Source: Oligoflexales bacterium (GTDB taxonomy: Bacteria > Bdellovibrionota_B > Oligoflexia > Oligoflexales > RGVZ01). From it: a stretch of 64,000 nt of DNA. Positions 26,839-35,792 of the stretch are shown here, one piece after another (position 1 is the first letter of the stretch; each line of letters opens with the position of its first letter). The position numbers and the translations under genes were made by a program. The stretch spans positions 53,176-117,175 of the forward strand of contig CANLUT010000006.1 of assembly GCA_947494335.1 (NCBI GenBank), read 5' to 3'. Below the pieces are notes generated by a model. The model worked only from the letters and a program-made list of their open reading frames with translations, ran no database searches and was not told the origin of the DNA.

Positions 26839-27990
26839 ATGAAGCCATCTTTTGTAATATCTTTGTGTCTGGTTTTGCCCACAATCATCTCGGCATGCGG
26901 TCAAAGTGGATCGAGCTCAGGCGGGGGCGGTTCCGGGGGAACACCCACTAAACCAAGTCAACAAAATACACCCGAGAATCCGGCGCCTGGAACGGTCAGT
27001 GACTCGGCTGGGTTTTTTGTCGCCCTAAGAGGCGATTACGCAGAACTCTTTTCCATTCACAAAGGGGAAACGGCCTTTTCGGAGAAATGCGAGGCCAAAG
27101 CGGGCGAGAAAATCTTTTGTAACGTAGAGGGAGAAGAACAGCGATTTGCAGCTCATGATGTATCTCTTCACTACCACGTTCCTAAAAATATGTGCGAATA
27201 CATCGGCGTCATGCCCTACTACTTTGTTAATCGTCGCTCAAAACTACAAACATCAACACTGCACACTTATTTAGATAAAAATGGTGATTTTGGTAGTGCC
27301 ATTGATAATACAACCGATCTCGTGACAAATACCGATTTTGGGTGTCACCTGTCTGAGGAGCTCAAACCGATCTGTTGCCTTGGGAAATACAATATTGTGA
27401 GTCACACATGGAGCAAAGAGGAAAATGGGTTTCTTCTCGCAACGACTGGCGTCAATCACACAGCAGAGCAATGCTTGGGCGGCCCTGCAGTAGACAGTCA
27501 GCCTAAAACTGCACTAGGTATCCCAACAGGAACCTATTACTACATCCCTGGCGAAGGGCGCAGTGCCACTTATGATCTCAAAGGAACGGACTCAATCGTT
27601 TCAGCGCGTCACGGCATTGTATGGAACGTTAATCACTTTAATCCGTCTGATCACACTGCGCCTCCTGCAGTTGACGGAATTCCTAATGCGATGAATTACG
27701 ATATCGACGCTGGTCCAGGAACAATCCGTATTGGGCATCCCTATTACACGTTCACATGCTATGACGCAGCCTGGGAGATCAAGGCACAAATTAACGTGCT
27801 ATTGCGAGACTGGGACACAAAAGCTGGCTATGAAGCTCGAGCTACCAGTCCAACGGGTTATCGTGATACGGGAATGGAGGATTCACCGTTTGGAAACAAA
27901 CCGAAAAATGACAATTGGAATTGGAAAGATATCGAAGACCAATTTACCGGCGATAAACTACCAGATTTTGAAAAATCTTCAGCCCAATAG
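26839..27990 (+). CDS. Lipoprotein of unknown function
   Basis: 383 residues. Signal sequence with lipobox ISAC (about residue 21), followed by a Gly/Ser-rich linker of about 35 residues and then a globular domain of about 320 residues with many cysteines (including CCLG), suggesting an oxidised extracytoplasmic fold. I do not recognise a family. The ATG at 26839 follows a weak CAGGTG; upstream in-frame residues lie before or across the promoter and are rejected. It converges on the next gene with a 64-nt gap and no clear terminator. Confidence 0.75.
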   Translation: MKPSFVISLCLVLPTIISACGQSGSSSGGGGSGGTPTKPSQQNTPENPAPGTVSDSAGFFVALRGDYAELFSIHKGETAFSEKCEAKAGEKIFCNVEGEEQRFAAHDVSLHYHVPKNMCEYIGVMPYYFVNRRSKLQTSTLHTYLDKNGDFGSAIDNTTDLVTNTDFGCHLSEELKPICCLGKYNIVSHTWSKEENGFLLATTGVNHTAEQCLGGPAVDSQPKTALGIPTGTYYYIPGEGRSATYDLKGTDSIVSARHGIVWNVNHFNPSDHTAPPAVDGIPNAMNYDIDAGPGTIRIGHPYYTFTCYDAAWEIKAQINVLLRDWDTKAGYEARATSPTGYRDTGMEDSPFGNKPKNDNWNWKDIEDQFTGDKLPDFEKSSAQ

Positions 27991-28054
27991 TAGGGCCACA
28001 TCGCTTCGCTATCAAGACCAAGTCTTTCGTCCTGGTGGATCGTTTGAGTTTAGC

Positions 28055-29593
28055 CTAGGGTTCGTTTATCTCACGAGCTAAGGTATCCAGGACGCTTTGA
28101 TCCGCTTGAACATGCACTCCATTATCATAAAGGGCCCGCGTCGAAACTTTTCCATCCTTGCCGTACCATGAAAGCAATCCATGGGGTTTGTCGTACCTAA
28201 AGGACAGTGATTGCTCGAGAACCCCATCGCTGGTGTGAGTTCTGTAGCGCCCGTGCTTCTGATCCTCATACCACGGGATGACGGCATATTCTTTTCCATT
28301 TTCAAACCAGTAGTATGCAAGCCCGTTTTTTCTGCCGTTAATCAGAGGCTCCTTCTGCCTCAGCTTTCCACTGCGGTATTTGACTGTGGACCACCTTACA
28401 ACGCCATTAACTACCTCTTGAGAGTCCTGCGAAGGTTTCCATTTTGCTAATTTTTGCGCTAGATTCATATCCAGAGCAGAAAAATCACCATTGTTAGAAG
28501 AAATCTTCCAAGACAACGGCACAGGCTTTATATCTTCGATGTAAGGACTTTGGAAGTAACCCTGACGCACGCGAAATTCCACGCCTTCGCCCTCCGTTAA
28601 ATCGTTATATGTCCACGAAGAAACATCCAAACGCGAGGGAATCAACCCCATATTATCTTTAAATCTGATGTGCAAATAGTATACCGTCCTCCGACTTCTT
28701 CCGCTTCCAACAACTTCCGAATACTTCTCGACCAGAACTGCCTGAACCACAGAAATCGGCGTCACGTCCAAGGAGCGATTCAAATCTGAAAATAATTGAA
28801 ATCCGCTGACGAGAGCCGTTAAGCACACCGGAATGGAAAAATCATACAATATGAGCGGTAGTCGCGAGGACCGACGCAGAAAAAGCCAAACAAAAAAATA
28901 CCAAGTCGCTATGAGAACAAGCCCCATCAGCAAGCCCTTAGTGATCAGATCCCTGAGATCAAGATGAATTTGCCCTCCCTCGATTTTCAGAGAAATATAT
29001 GAAGCCAGTGCATAGCCAGAAATAGCAAAACAAATAAGCTCTAGAATCAAAACTTTTAGGACAAATGGCTCGGCCAGGAATGAAGACCGCTCAATTGACT
29101 CTACGCCGCGCTTTAAACTCGAGAGCTGGGCAAAGAACTCGTCGGTCTCATACGTATGGTCACTTGGCTTCTCAAGTTTTACATGCCCAAATCCATCGAC
29201 AATTATTTTTTCATAGCCCGCGGCGTTCAACTTTAACAGCACATCGCGAAATCCGGCATCAACACGAAGTTTCTGGATAATACCAGCATTCTCAGTGGCG
29301 ATATAAAAAACCTCGTCAAACTCCTTCACCCCAACCTGAACTTCTCGATCAAAACCAGCGGCCTTTAGGTAGCTAAGCCATATGTTTTCTTTGACGAGTC
29401 GAAAGAAAACGCCGGATCTGACCCTCAAGAATACAACAGATTTTCTTTGCCCGTTCTTTGATGGAGGCTTATTGACCACCTTTATTGACAGATCGCCGGG
29501 ATAAGACTGAAATCCCGAACGTAAAAATCCCATTCCATAAAAACGATAACCGACGGTGATAACCGTCATCACCAAGCGGAATAAAATCCACAC
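28055..29593 (-). CDS. Membrane protein with MORN/YwqK-like C-terminal repeats
   Basis: 512 residues. Hydrophobic helices near the N-terminus and at about 200-290 (three or four segments) are followed by a DUF3592-like beta segment (VVQAVLVEKYSEVVG...YYLHIRF). The C-terminal 100 residues carry repeated 'NGxxxGxxxxWxxNGK'-type units (NGRKNGLAYYWFENGKE, DQKHGRYRTHTSDG, DKPHGLLSWYGKDGK) typical of MORN/YwqK repeats. GTG start with GGGGGT seven nt upstream. Function unknown; the repeats may bind lipid or protein. Confidence 0.7.
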   Translation of the reverse strand: MWILFRLVMTVITVGYRFYGMGFLRSGFQSYPGDLSIKVVNKPPSKNGQRKSVVFLRVRSGVFFRLVKENIWLSYLKAAGFDREVQVGVKEFDEVFYIATENAGIIQKLRVDAGFRDVLLKLNAAGYEKIIVDGFGHVKLEKPSDHTYETDEFFAQLSSLKRGVESIERSSFLAEPFVLKVLILELICFAISGYALASYISLKIEGGQIHLDLRDLITKGLLMGLVLIATWYFFVWLFLRRSSRLPLILYDFSIPVCLTALVSGFQLFSDLNRSLDVTPISVVQAVLVEKYSEVVGSGRSRRTVYYLHIRFKDNMGLIPSRLDVSSWTYNDLTEGEGVEFRVRQGYFQSPYIEDIKPVPLSWKISSNNGDFSALDMNLAQKLAKWKPSQDSQEVVNGVVRWSTVKYRSGKLRQKEPLINGRKNGLAYYWFENGKEYAVIPWYEDQKHGRYRTHTSDGVLEQSLSFRYDKPHGLLSWYGKDGKVSTRALYDNGVHVQADQSVLDTLAREINEP

Positions 29594-29695
29594 GATACTA
29601 CCCCCGATATTGAGCGCTGGACTATTGTATCAAAATAGCTATAAAAAATTTAGCGCAGCTCGCATCACACGAGCGACCAAGAAATCCATGAAATA

Positions 29696-30862
29696 TTAAA
29701 GAGACTGCAAAACGCCCTTGATATAGCCCATCGCATAAGCGAAGGCCTGCAAAGACGCAGAATCACTGACATGACCTGGCACGTGGTCTGGCATCAGCAT
29801 CCCATCGTAATTGTACTTCATCAGAATACGAGCGATTTGCGGCATATCAATATCACCTTCGTCAACGAATACCTCCTGGAAGTCGTCTCGACGACCCCGG
29901 ATGTTACGGTAGTGAATATTAAATATTCGGCCTTGTTTTGCGAGTTGCTCCACGAGCGGAGGTAAATCAAGCCTAGGATCTGCTAGCATCTCTGCGGTTG
30001 TTCCAAGACAAAGGTTTAGTCCGTGAAACGGACTATCCTTGAGTTCCAGAAACTTCATCAAACCTTCGGGAGTACCAAGAACATTGACGACTCCATGAAG
30101 TCCACCCGGCGGAGTTCCCGGGTCCTGAGGATGGCATGCCATGCGAATTTTCAGACGTTCAGCCTCTGGAATGACTTTTGATAAAAACCAGGAAATACGC
30201 TGCCAGAACTCGCTTTCAGAAACAGCGCCCGCTCGCGTTAACTCCGTAGGATTTTTTCGCTCCTGTAGGCGATACGTACTGTACTCTGCGCCTCCGCGAC
30301 CTGTTGTCGTGCCAGTGCGCATGACCCCCAGTAAACTTAAATTGTATTTCACTGCAGGTATTCCAACTTCCGCACAGGCTTCCATCGTGCGAACAATATC
30401 TGCCACGTCTTTGTCACGCTCTGGAGATTGGCCAAGAACAATGGCTGCGCGCTTTTCGCGATCAACATGACTAGATGTGAGAAAGGGCAACGGGATCATT
30501 GCTAAAACAATTCCCTCCGCCTCACACATGGATTTTAGACGCCTTAAATCTGCAATGTCATAGAAACCCTTGTTACCCTCGTCAGTCGGGGTGCCACATA
30601 TGTGAGTGACACCGCACCGACTAAAATAGCGAAGCATCTCTGGCGTCGTCGGACCTTGTTGGGTCCCAGATTTGATTTGGTGACGTGACACGTTTGTCGG
30701 AGCTTGCGTATTCTCTCTCAGGCCAGCTCCTGTTTTTTCACCGGATGGCTTAAAACAACCCGTAAGCCACCCCAACACACCCAAAGATGCGCCAAACATC
30801 GCTTGACGTACTAGGTCTCGTCGCGAGTAATCAAAAGATTTCAATTTATCTGATTGATCCAT
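29696..30862 (-). CDS. Tat-exported lipoprotein, mannonate-dehydratase (UxuA)-like TIM barrel
   Basis: 388 residues. The N-terminus has a twin-arginine motif (SRRDLVRQ, about 13-20), a hydrophobic stretch and a lipobox LTGC (about 36), so it should be folded in the cytoplasm, exported by Tat and lipidated. The rest resembles UxuA-family dehydratases: AEVGIPAVKYNLSLLGVMRT, MACHPQDPG, the FHGLNLCLGT segment, FNIHYRNIRGRRDDFQEVF, GDIDMPQ and MLMPDHVPGH. The last metal-binding His/Asp positions look conserved. It lies 30 nt after potC on the same strand. No other hexuronate gene is present, so the substrate is unclear. Confidence 0.8.
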   Translation of the reverse strand: MDQSDKLKSFDYSRRDLVRQAMFGASLGVLGWLTGCFKPSGEKTGAGLRENTQAPTNVSRHQIKSGTQQGPTTPEMLRYFSRCGVTHICGTPTDEGNKGFYDIADLRRLKSMCEAEGIVLAMIPLPFLTSSHVDREKRAAIVLGQSPERDKDVADIVRTMEACAEVGIPAVKYNLSLLGVMRTGTTTGRGGAEYSTYRLQERKNPTELTRAGAVSESEFWQRISWFLSKVIPEAERLKIRMACHPQDPGTPPGGLHGVVNVLGTPEGLMKFLELKDSPFHGLNLCLGTTAEMLADPRLDLPPLVEQLAKQGRIFNIHYRNIRGRRDDFQEVFVDEGDIDMPQIARILMKYNYDGMLMPDHVPGHVSDSASLQAFAYAMGYIKGVLQSL

Positions 30863-30892
30863 TTTTCACAGTCACCTTTTACAATCACTCAT

Positions 30893-31675
30893 TCAGTGCG
30901 CAAAGCTTTTGCCACCGGTCAGTTTCGTCACAAGGAGTGCACTGCAGAAACTCACCGCGAAAATAACTGTCGCCATCGCAAAAATCTCCGGAGACACCCC
31001 AAACCGAATGACGGAATAGAGAGCCATGGGCAAAGTCACGGTATCCGGTCCACTTGTGAAAAATGATATCAGAAAATCATCAAACGATAATGTAAAAGCC
31101 ATCATCCAACCGGCAATAAGAGCGGGTGCCAAGAGCGGAATTTGAACTTTCGTCAGCAATTGCCCGGGACTTGCGCCCAAATCCCTCGCCGCATCATCAA
31201 TGGCCTGGTCCAGGGATCTAACTCGGCCTCGAACAGTAACCGCCACATAAGACGCCGAGAAGGTCACATGAGCCAAAATGAGTGACACATGCCCCAAACT
31301 GATCCGCAAAAAAACAAACCAGATCAATAATCCCAAGCCAAACACAACCTCCGGCAAAACCATCGGAGCTAACGATAACGAGTCGAATAATCCTTTGACC
31401 CACGTCTGCCCTCGCTCAAAGGCAAACGCTGCGACACCACCAAGAATCGTTGAGATCGTTGCCGATATAGCGCCGATATAAATCGATGTAAACAATGCAT
31501 CGATAAGATCAGAATGCCTGAGAAGGTCTCGGTAAGCTGACAGTCGCGGTACCTCACCTGTATTAAAATCGACAAATGAATAAATGACGAGAGTCAGGAT
31601 AGGAATATAGAGAAGCCCAAGTCCCGTTAGAAACATAATCCGAGGCAGGTATCGGCCTGCTGATGGACGAATCAT
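30893..31675 (-). CDS. potC: Spermidine/putrescine ABC permease PotC
   Basis: 260 residues, about six transmembrane helices, with the binding-protein-dependent permease EAA-like loop (DQAIDDAARDLGASPGQLLTKVQIPLLAPALIAG) that docks on PotA. FTSGPDTVTLPMALYS is typical of PotC. It overlaps potB by 4 nt. Confidence 0.93.
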   Translation of the reverse strand: MIRPSAGRYLPRIMFLTGLGLLYIPILTLVIYSFVDFNTGEVPRLSAYRDLLRHSDLIDALFTSIYIGAISATISTILGGVAAFAFERGQTWVKGLFDSLSLAPMVLPEVVFGLGLLIWFVFLRISLGHVSLILAHVTFSASYVAVTVRGRVRSLDQAIDDAARDLGASPGQLLTKVQIPLLAPALIAGWMMAFTLSFDDFLISFFTSGPDTVTLPMALYSVIRFGVSPEIFAMATVIFAVSFCSALLVTKLTGGKSFAH

Positions 31676-32544
31676 TTAAAATCCTCACCAGCTTTCACCG
31701 TATGGTTAGTCATTAGCTTAATCATCACCACAAATAGCGCAACCACACTAACTGCACTCACACATATCGAAGCACCAAACGGCCAATCCCGAGCTTTCAA
31801 GAATTGATCGGCCAGGAGATTGCCGACGAACATAGTTCTGCCACCTCCCATCAGATCCGGAATTACAAACTCACCCAGAGCAGGAATGAAAACCAAAGTG
31901 CTTCCCGCTAAAATCACCGGCGTCGTCAACGGCAACAGAACTCGCCACCATATTCTCCAAGAACCGGCACCCAGATCTCGAGCGGCTTCAAGAATTGACA
32001 CATCAAAGCGCTCAAACACCACATAAAGAGGAAGAACCATAAATGGAAGATAGTTGGTCACCATACCAAACCAAATCGCCAACGTAGGATCTGCCATGAG
32101 GAAAGGATCTCGGATGGCTCCAATGTAAATCAAAAAATGATTGAGAGGGCCTTCAACTCCAAGCAAAAACTTAACCGCGTAGGCTCGCACGACAAAATTG
32201 CTCATAAAAGGAAGCATTACAAGAATGAGAAGTGCTTTCCGCATCGATGGCGACTGCCTAGCGATAAACCAGGCCATTGGATAACCCACCATTAAACAAG
32301 AGAACGTTGTCATGAGAGCCAAATAAACAGATGAGGCAAGCACTTTAATATAGAGGCCGTCAACTACGCGCCGATAGTTGTCCAGCGTCCAAGTAAACTC
32401 AAATCCACCCCATAGTCCTTTTTGCTGAAAGCTGACCATCAATACAAAGACGAGAGGCCCCAGAAGAAAAAACAGCATCCATGCCATGTACGGCGCAGCA
32501 CCAAGACCCACCGCGTAGTTCGTCGACCGCATCCGGCTACCCAT
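31672..32544 (-). CDS. potB: Spermidine/putrescine ABC permease PotB
   Basis: 290 residues, six transmembrane helices and an EAA loop (EAARDLGAGSWRIWWRVLLPLTTPVILAG). VIPDLMGGGRTMFVGNLLADQFL is typical of PotB. The ATG at 32544 has AAGGTG six nt upstream; a GTG three codons earlier lacks one. It overlaps potA by 8 nt. Confidence 0.93.
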   Translation of the reverse strand: MGSRMRSTNYAVGLGAAPYMAWMLFFLLGPLVFVLMVSFQQKGLWGGFEFTWTLDNYRRVVDGLYIKVLASSVYLALMTTFSCLMVGYPMAWFIARQSPSMRKALLILVMLPFMSNFVVRAYAVKFLLGVEGPLNHFLIYIGAIRDPFLMADPTLAIWFGMVTNYLPFMVLPLYVVFERFDVSILEAARDLGAGSWRIWWRVLLPLTTPVILAGSTLVFIPALGEFVIPDLMGGGRTMFVGNLLADQFLKARDWPFGASICVSAVSVVALFVVMIKLMTNHTVKAGEDFK

Positions 32545-33544
32545 GGATTTCACCTTGCAGCTTTAATTCTGCCCCCCTCCGCCAGCGCACGAAAACTGGA
32601 TCGCCGACCACGAGCTCATGACGAATGGAGGAGGGTTTTTGAACCATGAGCGGTCGACCCGACCCGTTCTGCGTCGGAATATCAATTGCAAAATCTGTCA
32701 CAGCGCCCTTGAACAAAATTTCCCGAACCGTTCCAGTCAGACCTTGATGAAAATCTTCATCGTGATCAAAACCTGAGCGTGACAACTCGAGGTCTTCGGG
32801 TCTTAAGTACAAAACCCCGCCACCTACGCGAACATGATTGATGGCTCCCACAAAATTAGCCACAAACTCCGTCTTCGGACTCCGATAAATCTCTTCAGGA
32901 GTACCACATTGCTCGATGCGACCCTGACTGAGGATGGCAATCCGGTCACTCATCGTCAGAGCTTCCTCTTGGTCGTGAGTGACCATGATGAAGGTGATAC
33001 CCAGACGCCGCTGTATGCGCAGAAGTTCAATCCGCATCGATTCGCGAAGCTTCTGGTCCAATGCTGACATCGGCTCATCAAGCAACAAAACTTCAGGCTT
33101 ATTGGCTATCGCGCGCGCCAAGGCTACTCGCTGTTGTTGGCCGCCACTTAGGGTGTCAACCCGACGGCGACGATAATCGTCCATCTGAACGAGATGCAAT
33201 GCATCGTCGACAGCTGTTTTGAGATCAGATGGGGACCAGCCCTTTACTGAGGGACCAAATCCGACATTCTCTTGCACCGTCATGTGTGGGAAAAGCGCGT
33301 AGCGCTGAAAGACCATGTTAAATGGACGCCGATGAGCCGGTTGATTTGACATCGAGCGCCCGCACCACTTAAGAGATCCCTCATCAGAGGACTCTAAACC
33401 TGCGATGATCCGAAGCAGCGTGGATTTGCCACATCCACTGGGTCCCACGATAGAAAAAAAGTCCCCTTGGCGTACACTGAGAGAAATATCACTCAGAATC
33501 GAGACGTCTTGAAAAGATTTGTGGACAGACTGGATCTCAAGCAT
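32537..33544 (-). CDS. potA: Spermidine/putrescine ABC ATPase PotA
   Basis: 335 residues. Walker A GPSGCGKSTLL, signature LSGGQQQRVALARA, Walker B VLLLDEPMSALD, then a C-terminal TOBE-like regulatory domain (from about 240). It energises PotBC. The promoter is shared with divergent potD. Confidence 0.94.
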   Translation of the reverse strand: MLEIQSVHKSFQDVSILSDISLSVRQGDFFSIVGPSGCGKSTLLRIIAGLESSDEGSLKWCGRSMSNQPAHRRPFNMVFQRYALFPHMTVQENVGFGPSVKGWSPSDLKTAVDDALHLVQMDDYRRRRVDTLSGGQQQRVALARAIANKPEVLLLDEPMSALDQKLRESMRIELLRIQRRLGITFIMVTHDQEEALTMSDRIAILSQGRIEQCGTPEEIYRSPKTEFVANFVGAINHVRVGGGVLYLRPEDLELSRSGFDHDEDFHQGLTGTVREILFKGAVTDFAIDIPTQNGSGRPLMVQKPSSIRHELVVGDPVFVRWRRGAELKLQGEIHG

Positions 33545-33556
33545 CTAAAAGATCTT

Positions 33557-33585
33557 TTTAAAAATTACTGATCAATCTATATAAT
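33557..33585 (+). promoter_or_regulatory. potD promoter
   Basis: TTTAAA (33557-33562), 17-nt spacer, perfect TATAAT (33580-33585), 33 nt before the potD ATG in the potA-potD divergent gap. Confidence 0.55.
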
Positions 33586-33617
33586 CAGATTTTCACTCAC
33601 GAAACACTCAACAAATC

Positions 33618-34697
33618 ATGCCCCGCAACATTCACCCTCTTTTAGTCTTCTTGTCTTTGGCCCTCTGCTCGTGCCTCAATAAAGGATGCACACAGGCCAG
33701 GACCACAACCGACACCCAAGACCCTGGAGACAATCGAATAAATCTTTTTATTTGGGGGGATTACACCTCTGAGTCAATTTTTGCTGCCTTTGAACAGCAA
33801 TCTGGGATCAAAATCGTTGAGTCGAATTTTTCATCAAATGAAGAGCTACTTGCCAAACTTCAGGCGGGGGCGAGCGGCTACGATCTGATCATACCGTCCG
33901 ACTACATGGTGCGGGTCATGAAAGAGCTAGATTTGCTAGAGCCTCTTGACCACACCAAGATTCCCAATCTCCACAACATCGACCCTCGACTGCTGAATCG
34001 GGACTATGACCCCAAAAATTCTGTATCAATTCCCTACTCATGGTCTCTCGCAGGACTCATCTACAATAAAAACAAAGTATCCCCGGCTATCACCGGCTAC
34101 TTGGATCTATTTACAAGAGATAATCTTCGTCACCGAATCAGTCTTTTGGATGATAGTCGCGAGGTCGTCGGCTCAATCCTGAAGTCCTTTGGGCAATCTG
34201 TTAACACCACAGACATTGAAAAACTCGAGGCCGCCAAAATCAAATTAATAAACCTAAAGCGTAGTATCAGAGAATTTACATCAAGCCCCGTATCCATGCT
34301 CCGGCATGGAGATCTATTGGCGGCCCAAATTTATTCAAATGAGGCCCTTCGCCTGATTCAAACCAATCCTGAATTTGAGTTTGTCATCCCGGATGAAGGG
34401 TTTACGATGGCGATCGACAACATGGCAATCCCTAGGGCCTCGACCAGAAAAGCAAATGCCCTAAAATTGATAAACTTCCTGCTTCGAGAAGATATTAATT
34501 TGCAGTTCGCCCGAGAATTGCTCGCCGCCCCAGTTATTATCAACGCCAAGGCTAAACTTCCTGAGTTTATGCAGAGGCAGCCATCCATTAGTCAGTTTGA
34601 CATCATTGAAAAACGCGGCGAAATGCTCATGGACCTCGGACCGCACACGGCCAAATACGACCGCCTGTGGACGGAAGTCAAAGCTTCATCCATTTGA
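33618..34697 (+). CDS. potD: Polyamine-binding lipoprotein PotD
   Basis: 359 residues. Signal sequence with several cysteines near its end (LALCSC...GC), so lipidation is likely though the exact Cys is ambiguous. The PotD/PotF fold follows: INLFIWGDYTSESIFAAFEQQSGIKI, AGASGYDLIIPSDYMV, VSIPYSWSLAGLIYNK and FVIPDEGFTMAIDNMAIP. It captures spermidine or putrescine for PotABC. Divergent from potA and convergent with ddl, with only 4 nt between stops. Confidence 0.92.
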   Translation: MPRNIHPLLVFLSLALCSCLNKGCTQARTTTDTQDPGDNRINLFIWGDYTSESIFAAFEQQSGIKIVESNFSSNEELLAKLQAGASGYDLIIPSDYMVRVMKELDLLEPLDHTKIPNLHNIDPRLLNRDYDPKNSVSIPYSWSLAGLIYNKNKVSPAITGYLDLFTRDNLRHRISLLDDSREVVGSILKSFGQSVNTTDIEKLEAAKIKLINLKRSIREFTSSPVSMLRHGDLLAAQIYSNEALRLIQTNPEFEFVIPDEGFTMAIDNMAIPRASTRKANALKLINFLLREDINLQFARELLAAPVIINAKAKLPEFMQRQPSISQFDIIEKRGEMLMDLGPHTAKYDRLWTEVKASSI

Positions 34698-34701
34698 AAA
34701 T

Positions 34702-35730
34702 TTAGTTATAACGTAGTCGCGCCAATGCAACTTGGCCTCGAACAAACGATTCAAGACTAATTCCCGCAGCTCTGACTTGCTGAGGAATGAAGCTCGCCTT
34801 CGTCATGCCTGGCAGCGTGTTGGTTTCCAAGTAGTAGAGACCTTTTTGCGTCAAAATCATATCCGTTCTTGTGTATCCAAAACATCCCAATGCTGAGTGA
34901 GCCAACAAGGAAAGAGCTTGCGCTGCCGAAGCTTCATAAACAGTAACTTCTGCTGGTGTCACTTCTCGATTACCCACACCCAAATACTTTCCCTGATAAT
35001 CAAAATGAGCATCCCGGTCCAAAATTACTTCCGACGGTGGCAACACCGTCAAACAGCCACCATGCATAATCACACCGACGGTGAGCTCGCGGCCTATCAG
35101 CCTTTCTTCAGCCAACCAAAGGTCACGGGACGATTTGTTGCTCTGAAACCATGTCTCACATTCAGACTGAGACTTTATAAATGAAAGACCAGCACTCGAG
35201 CCATCACATGCGGGTTTGATAACAATTTGAGTCATCTTTGATTGGAAGCCCAGCAATCCTTTTAACGCGTCTGTCTGGTCTAGAGTAAAAAGATACTGAG
35301 CGGCACAAAGGACCCCGCGGGTTTTGACCGCGTCTTTGGCTTTAGATTTATTCATCGCCAGGGCACTTGAGGCAGCGGATGAACCAGTAAAGGCAATGCG
35401 AAGAGATTCTAATTTTTCCTGGAGCCAACCGTTTTCACCATCACCACCGTGCAGTCCGAGATACAGGACTCGTGAGCCAACTTGTTTCAGAGCATCCTCA
35501 ATGGTCGCTGCAACTTGGGAACCACTCTTTGGGGAAAATTCACTCGTGTAAGCATTTTGATGGGTCGCTAGTTCATCGGAGCTGACAGATAGCACCGCAC
35601 CATTGGCGCTCCAGAACCATAGCAAGGCATTCGGTAGAATAGTTGTTAAATGCTGAGCGGACGCAACCGACACCTTCCGCTCGCTGCTGGTACCGCCAAA
35701 TAAGATAATAACATCGGCATTCGTAGACAT
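34702..35730 (-). CDS. ddl: D-alanine--D-alanine ligase
   Basis: 342 residues. Makes the D-Ala-D-Ala dipeptide for peptidoglycan. ATP-grasp features: FGGTSSERKVSVASA at the N-terminus, LGLHGGDGENGWLQ, TGSSAASSALAMNK, VIKPACDGSSAGLSFI, ERLIGRELTVGV and YYLETNTLPGMTKAS. The substrate-binding wording is normal; the family member is somewhat divergent in the centre. Alone on the minus strand. Confidence 0.92.
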   Translation of the reverse strand: MSTNADVIILFGGTSSERKVSVASAQHLTTILPNALLWFWSANGAVLSVSSDELATHQNAYTSEFSPKSGSQVAATIEDALKQVGSRVLYLGLHGGDGENGWLQEKLESLRIAFTGSSAASSALAMNKSKAKDAVKTRGVLCAAQYLFTLDQTDALKGLLGFQSKMTQIVIKPACDGSSAGLSFIKSQSECETWFQSNKSSRDLWLAEERLIGRELTVGVIMHGGCLTVLPPSEVILDRDAHFDYQGKYLGVGNREVTPAEVTVYEASAAQALSLLAHSALGCFGYTRTDMILTQKGLYYLETNTLPGMTKASFIPQQVRAAGISLESFVRGQVALARLRYN

Positions 35731-35792
35731 AGATCCCTCGGTTCGTTAACCGCCTCTAGTCTATAATGAATTCAGATAAATTGCACCTGGCG

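Noticed and set aside
28055-29593. YwqK-like repeats read as a toxin-antitoxin antitoxin
   Set aside because: No toxin-like neighbour and the protein is a multi-helix membrane protein.
29696-30862. Plain UxuA mannonate dehydratase
   Set aside because: No hexuronate pathway genes nearby and an export signal is present, so only a family-level call is justified.
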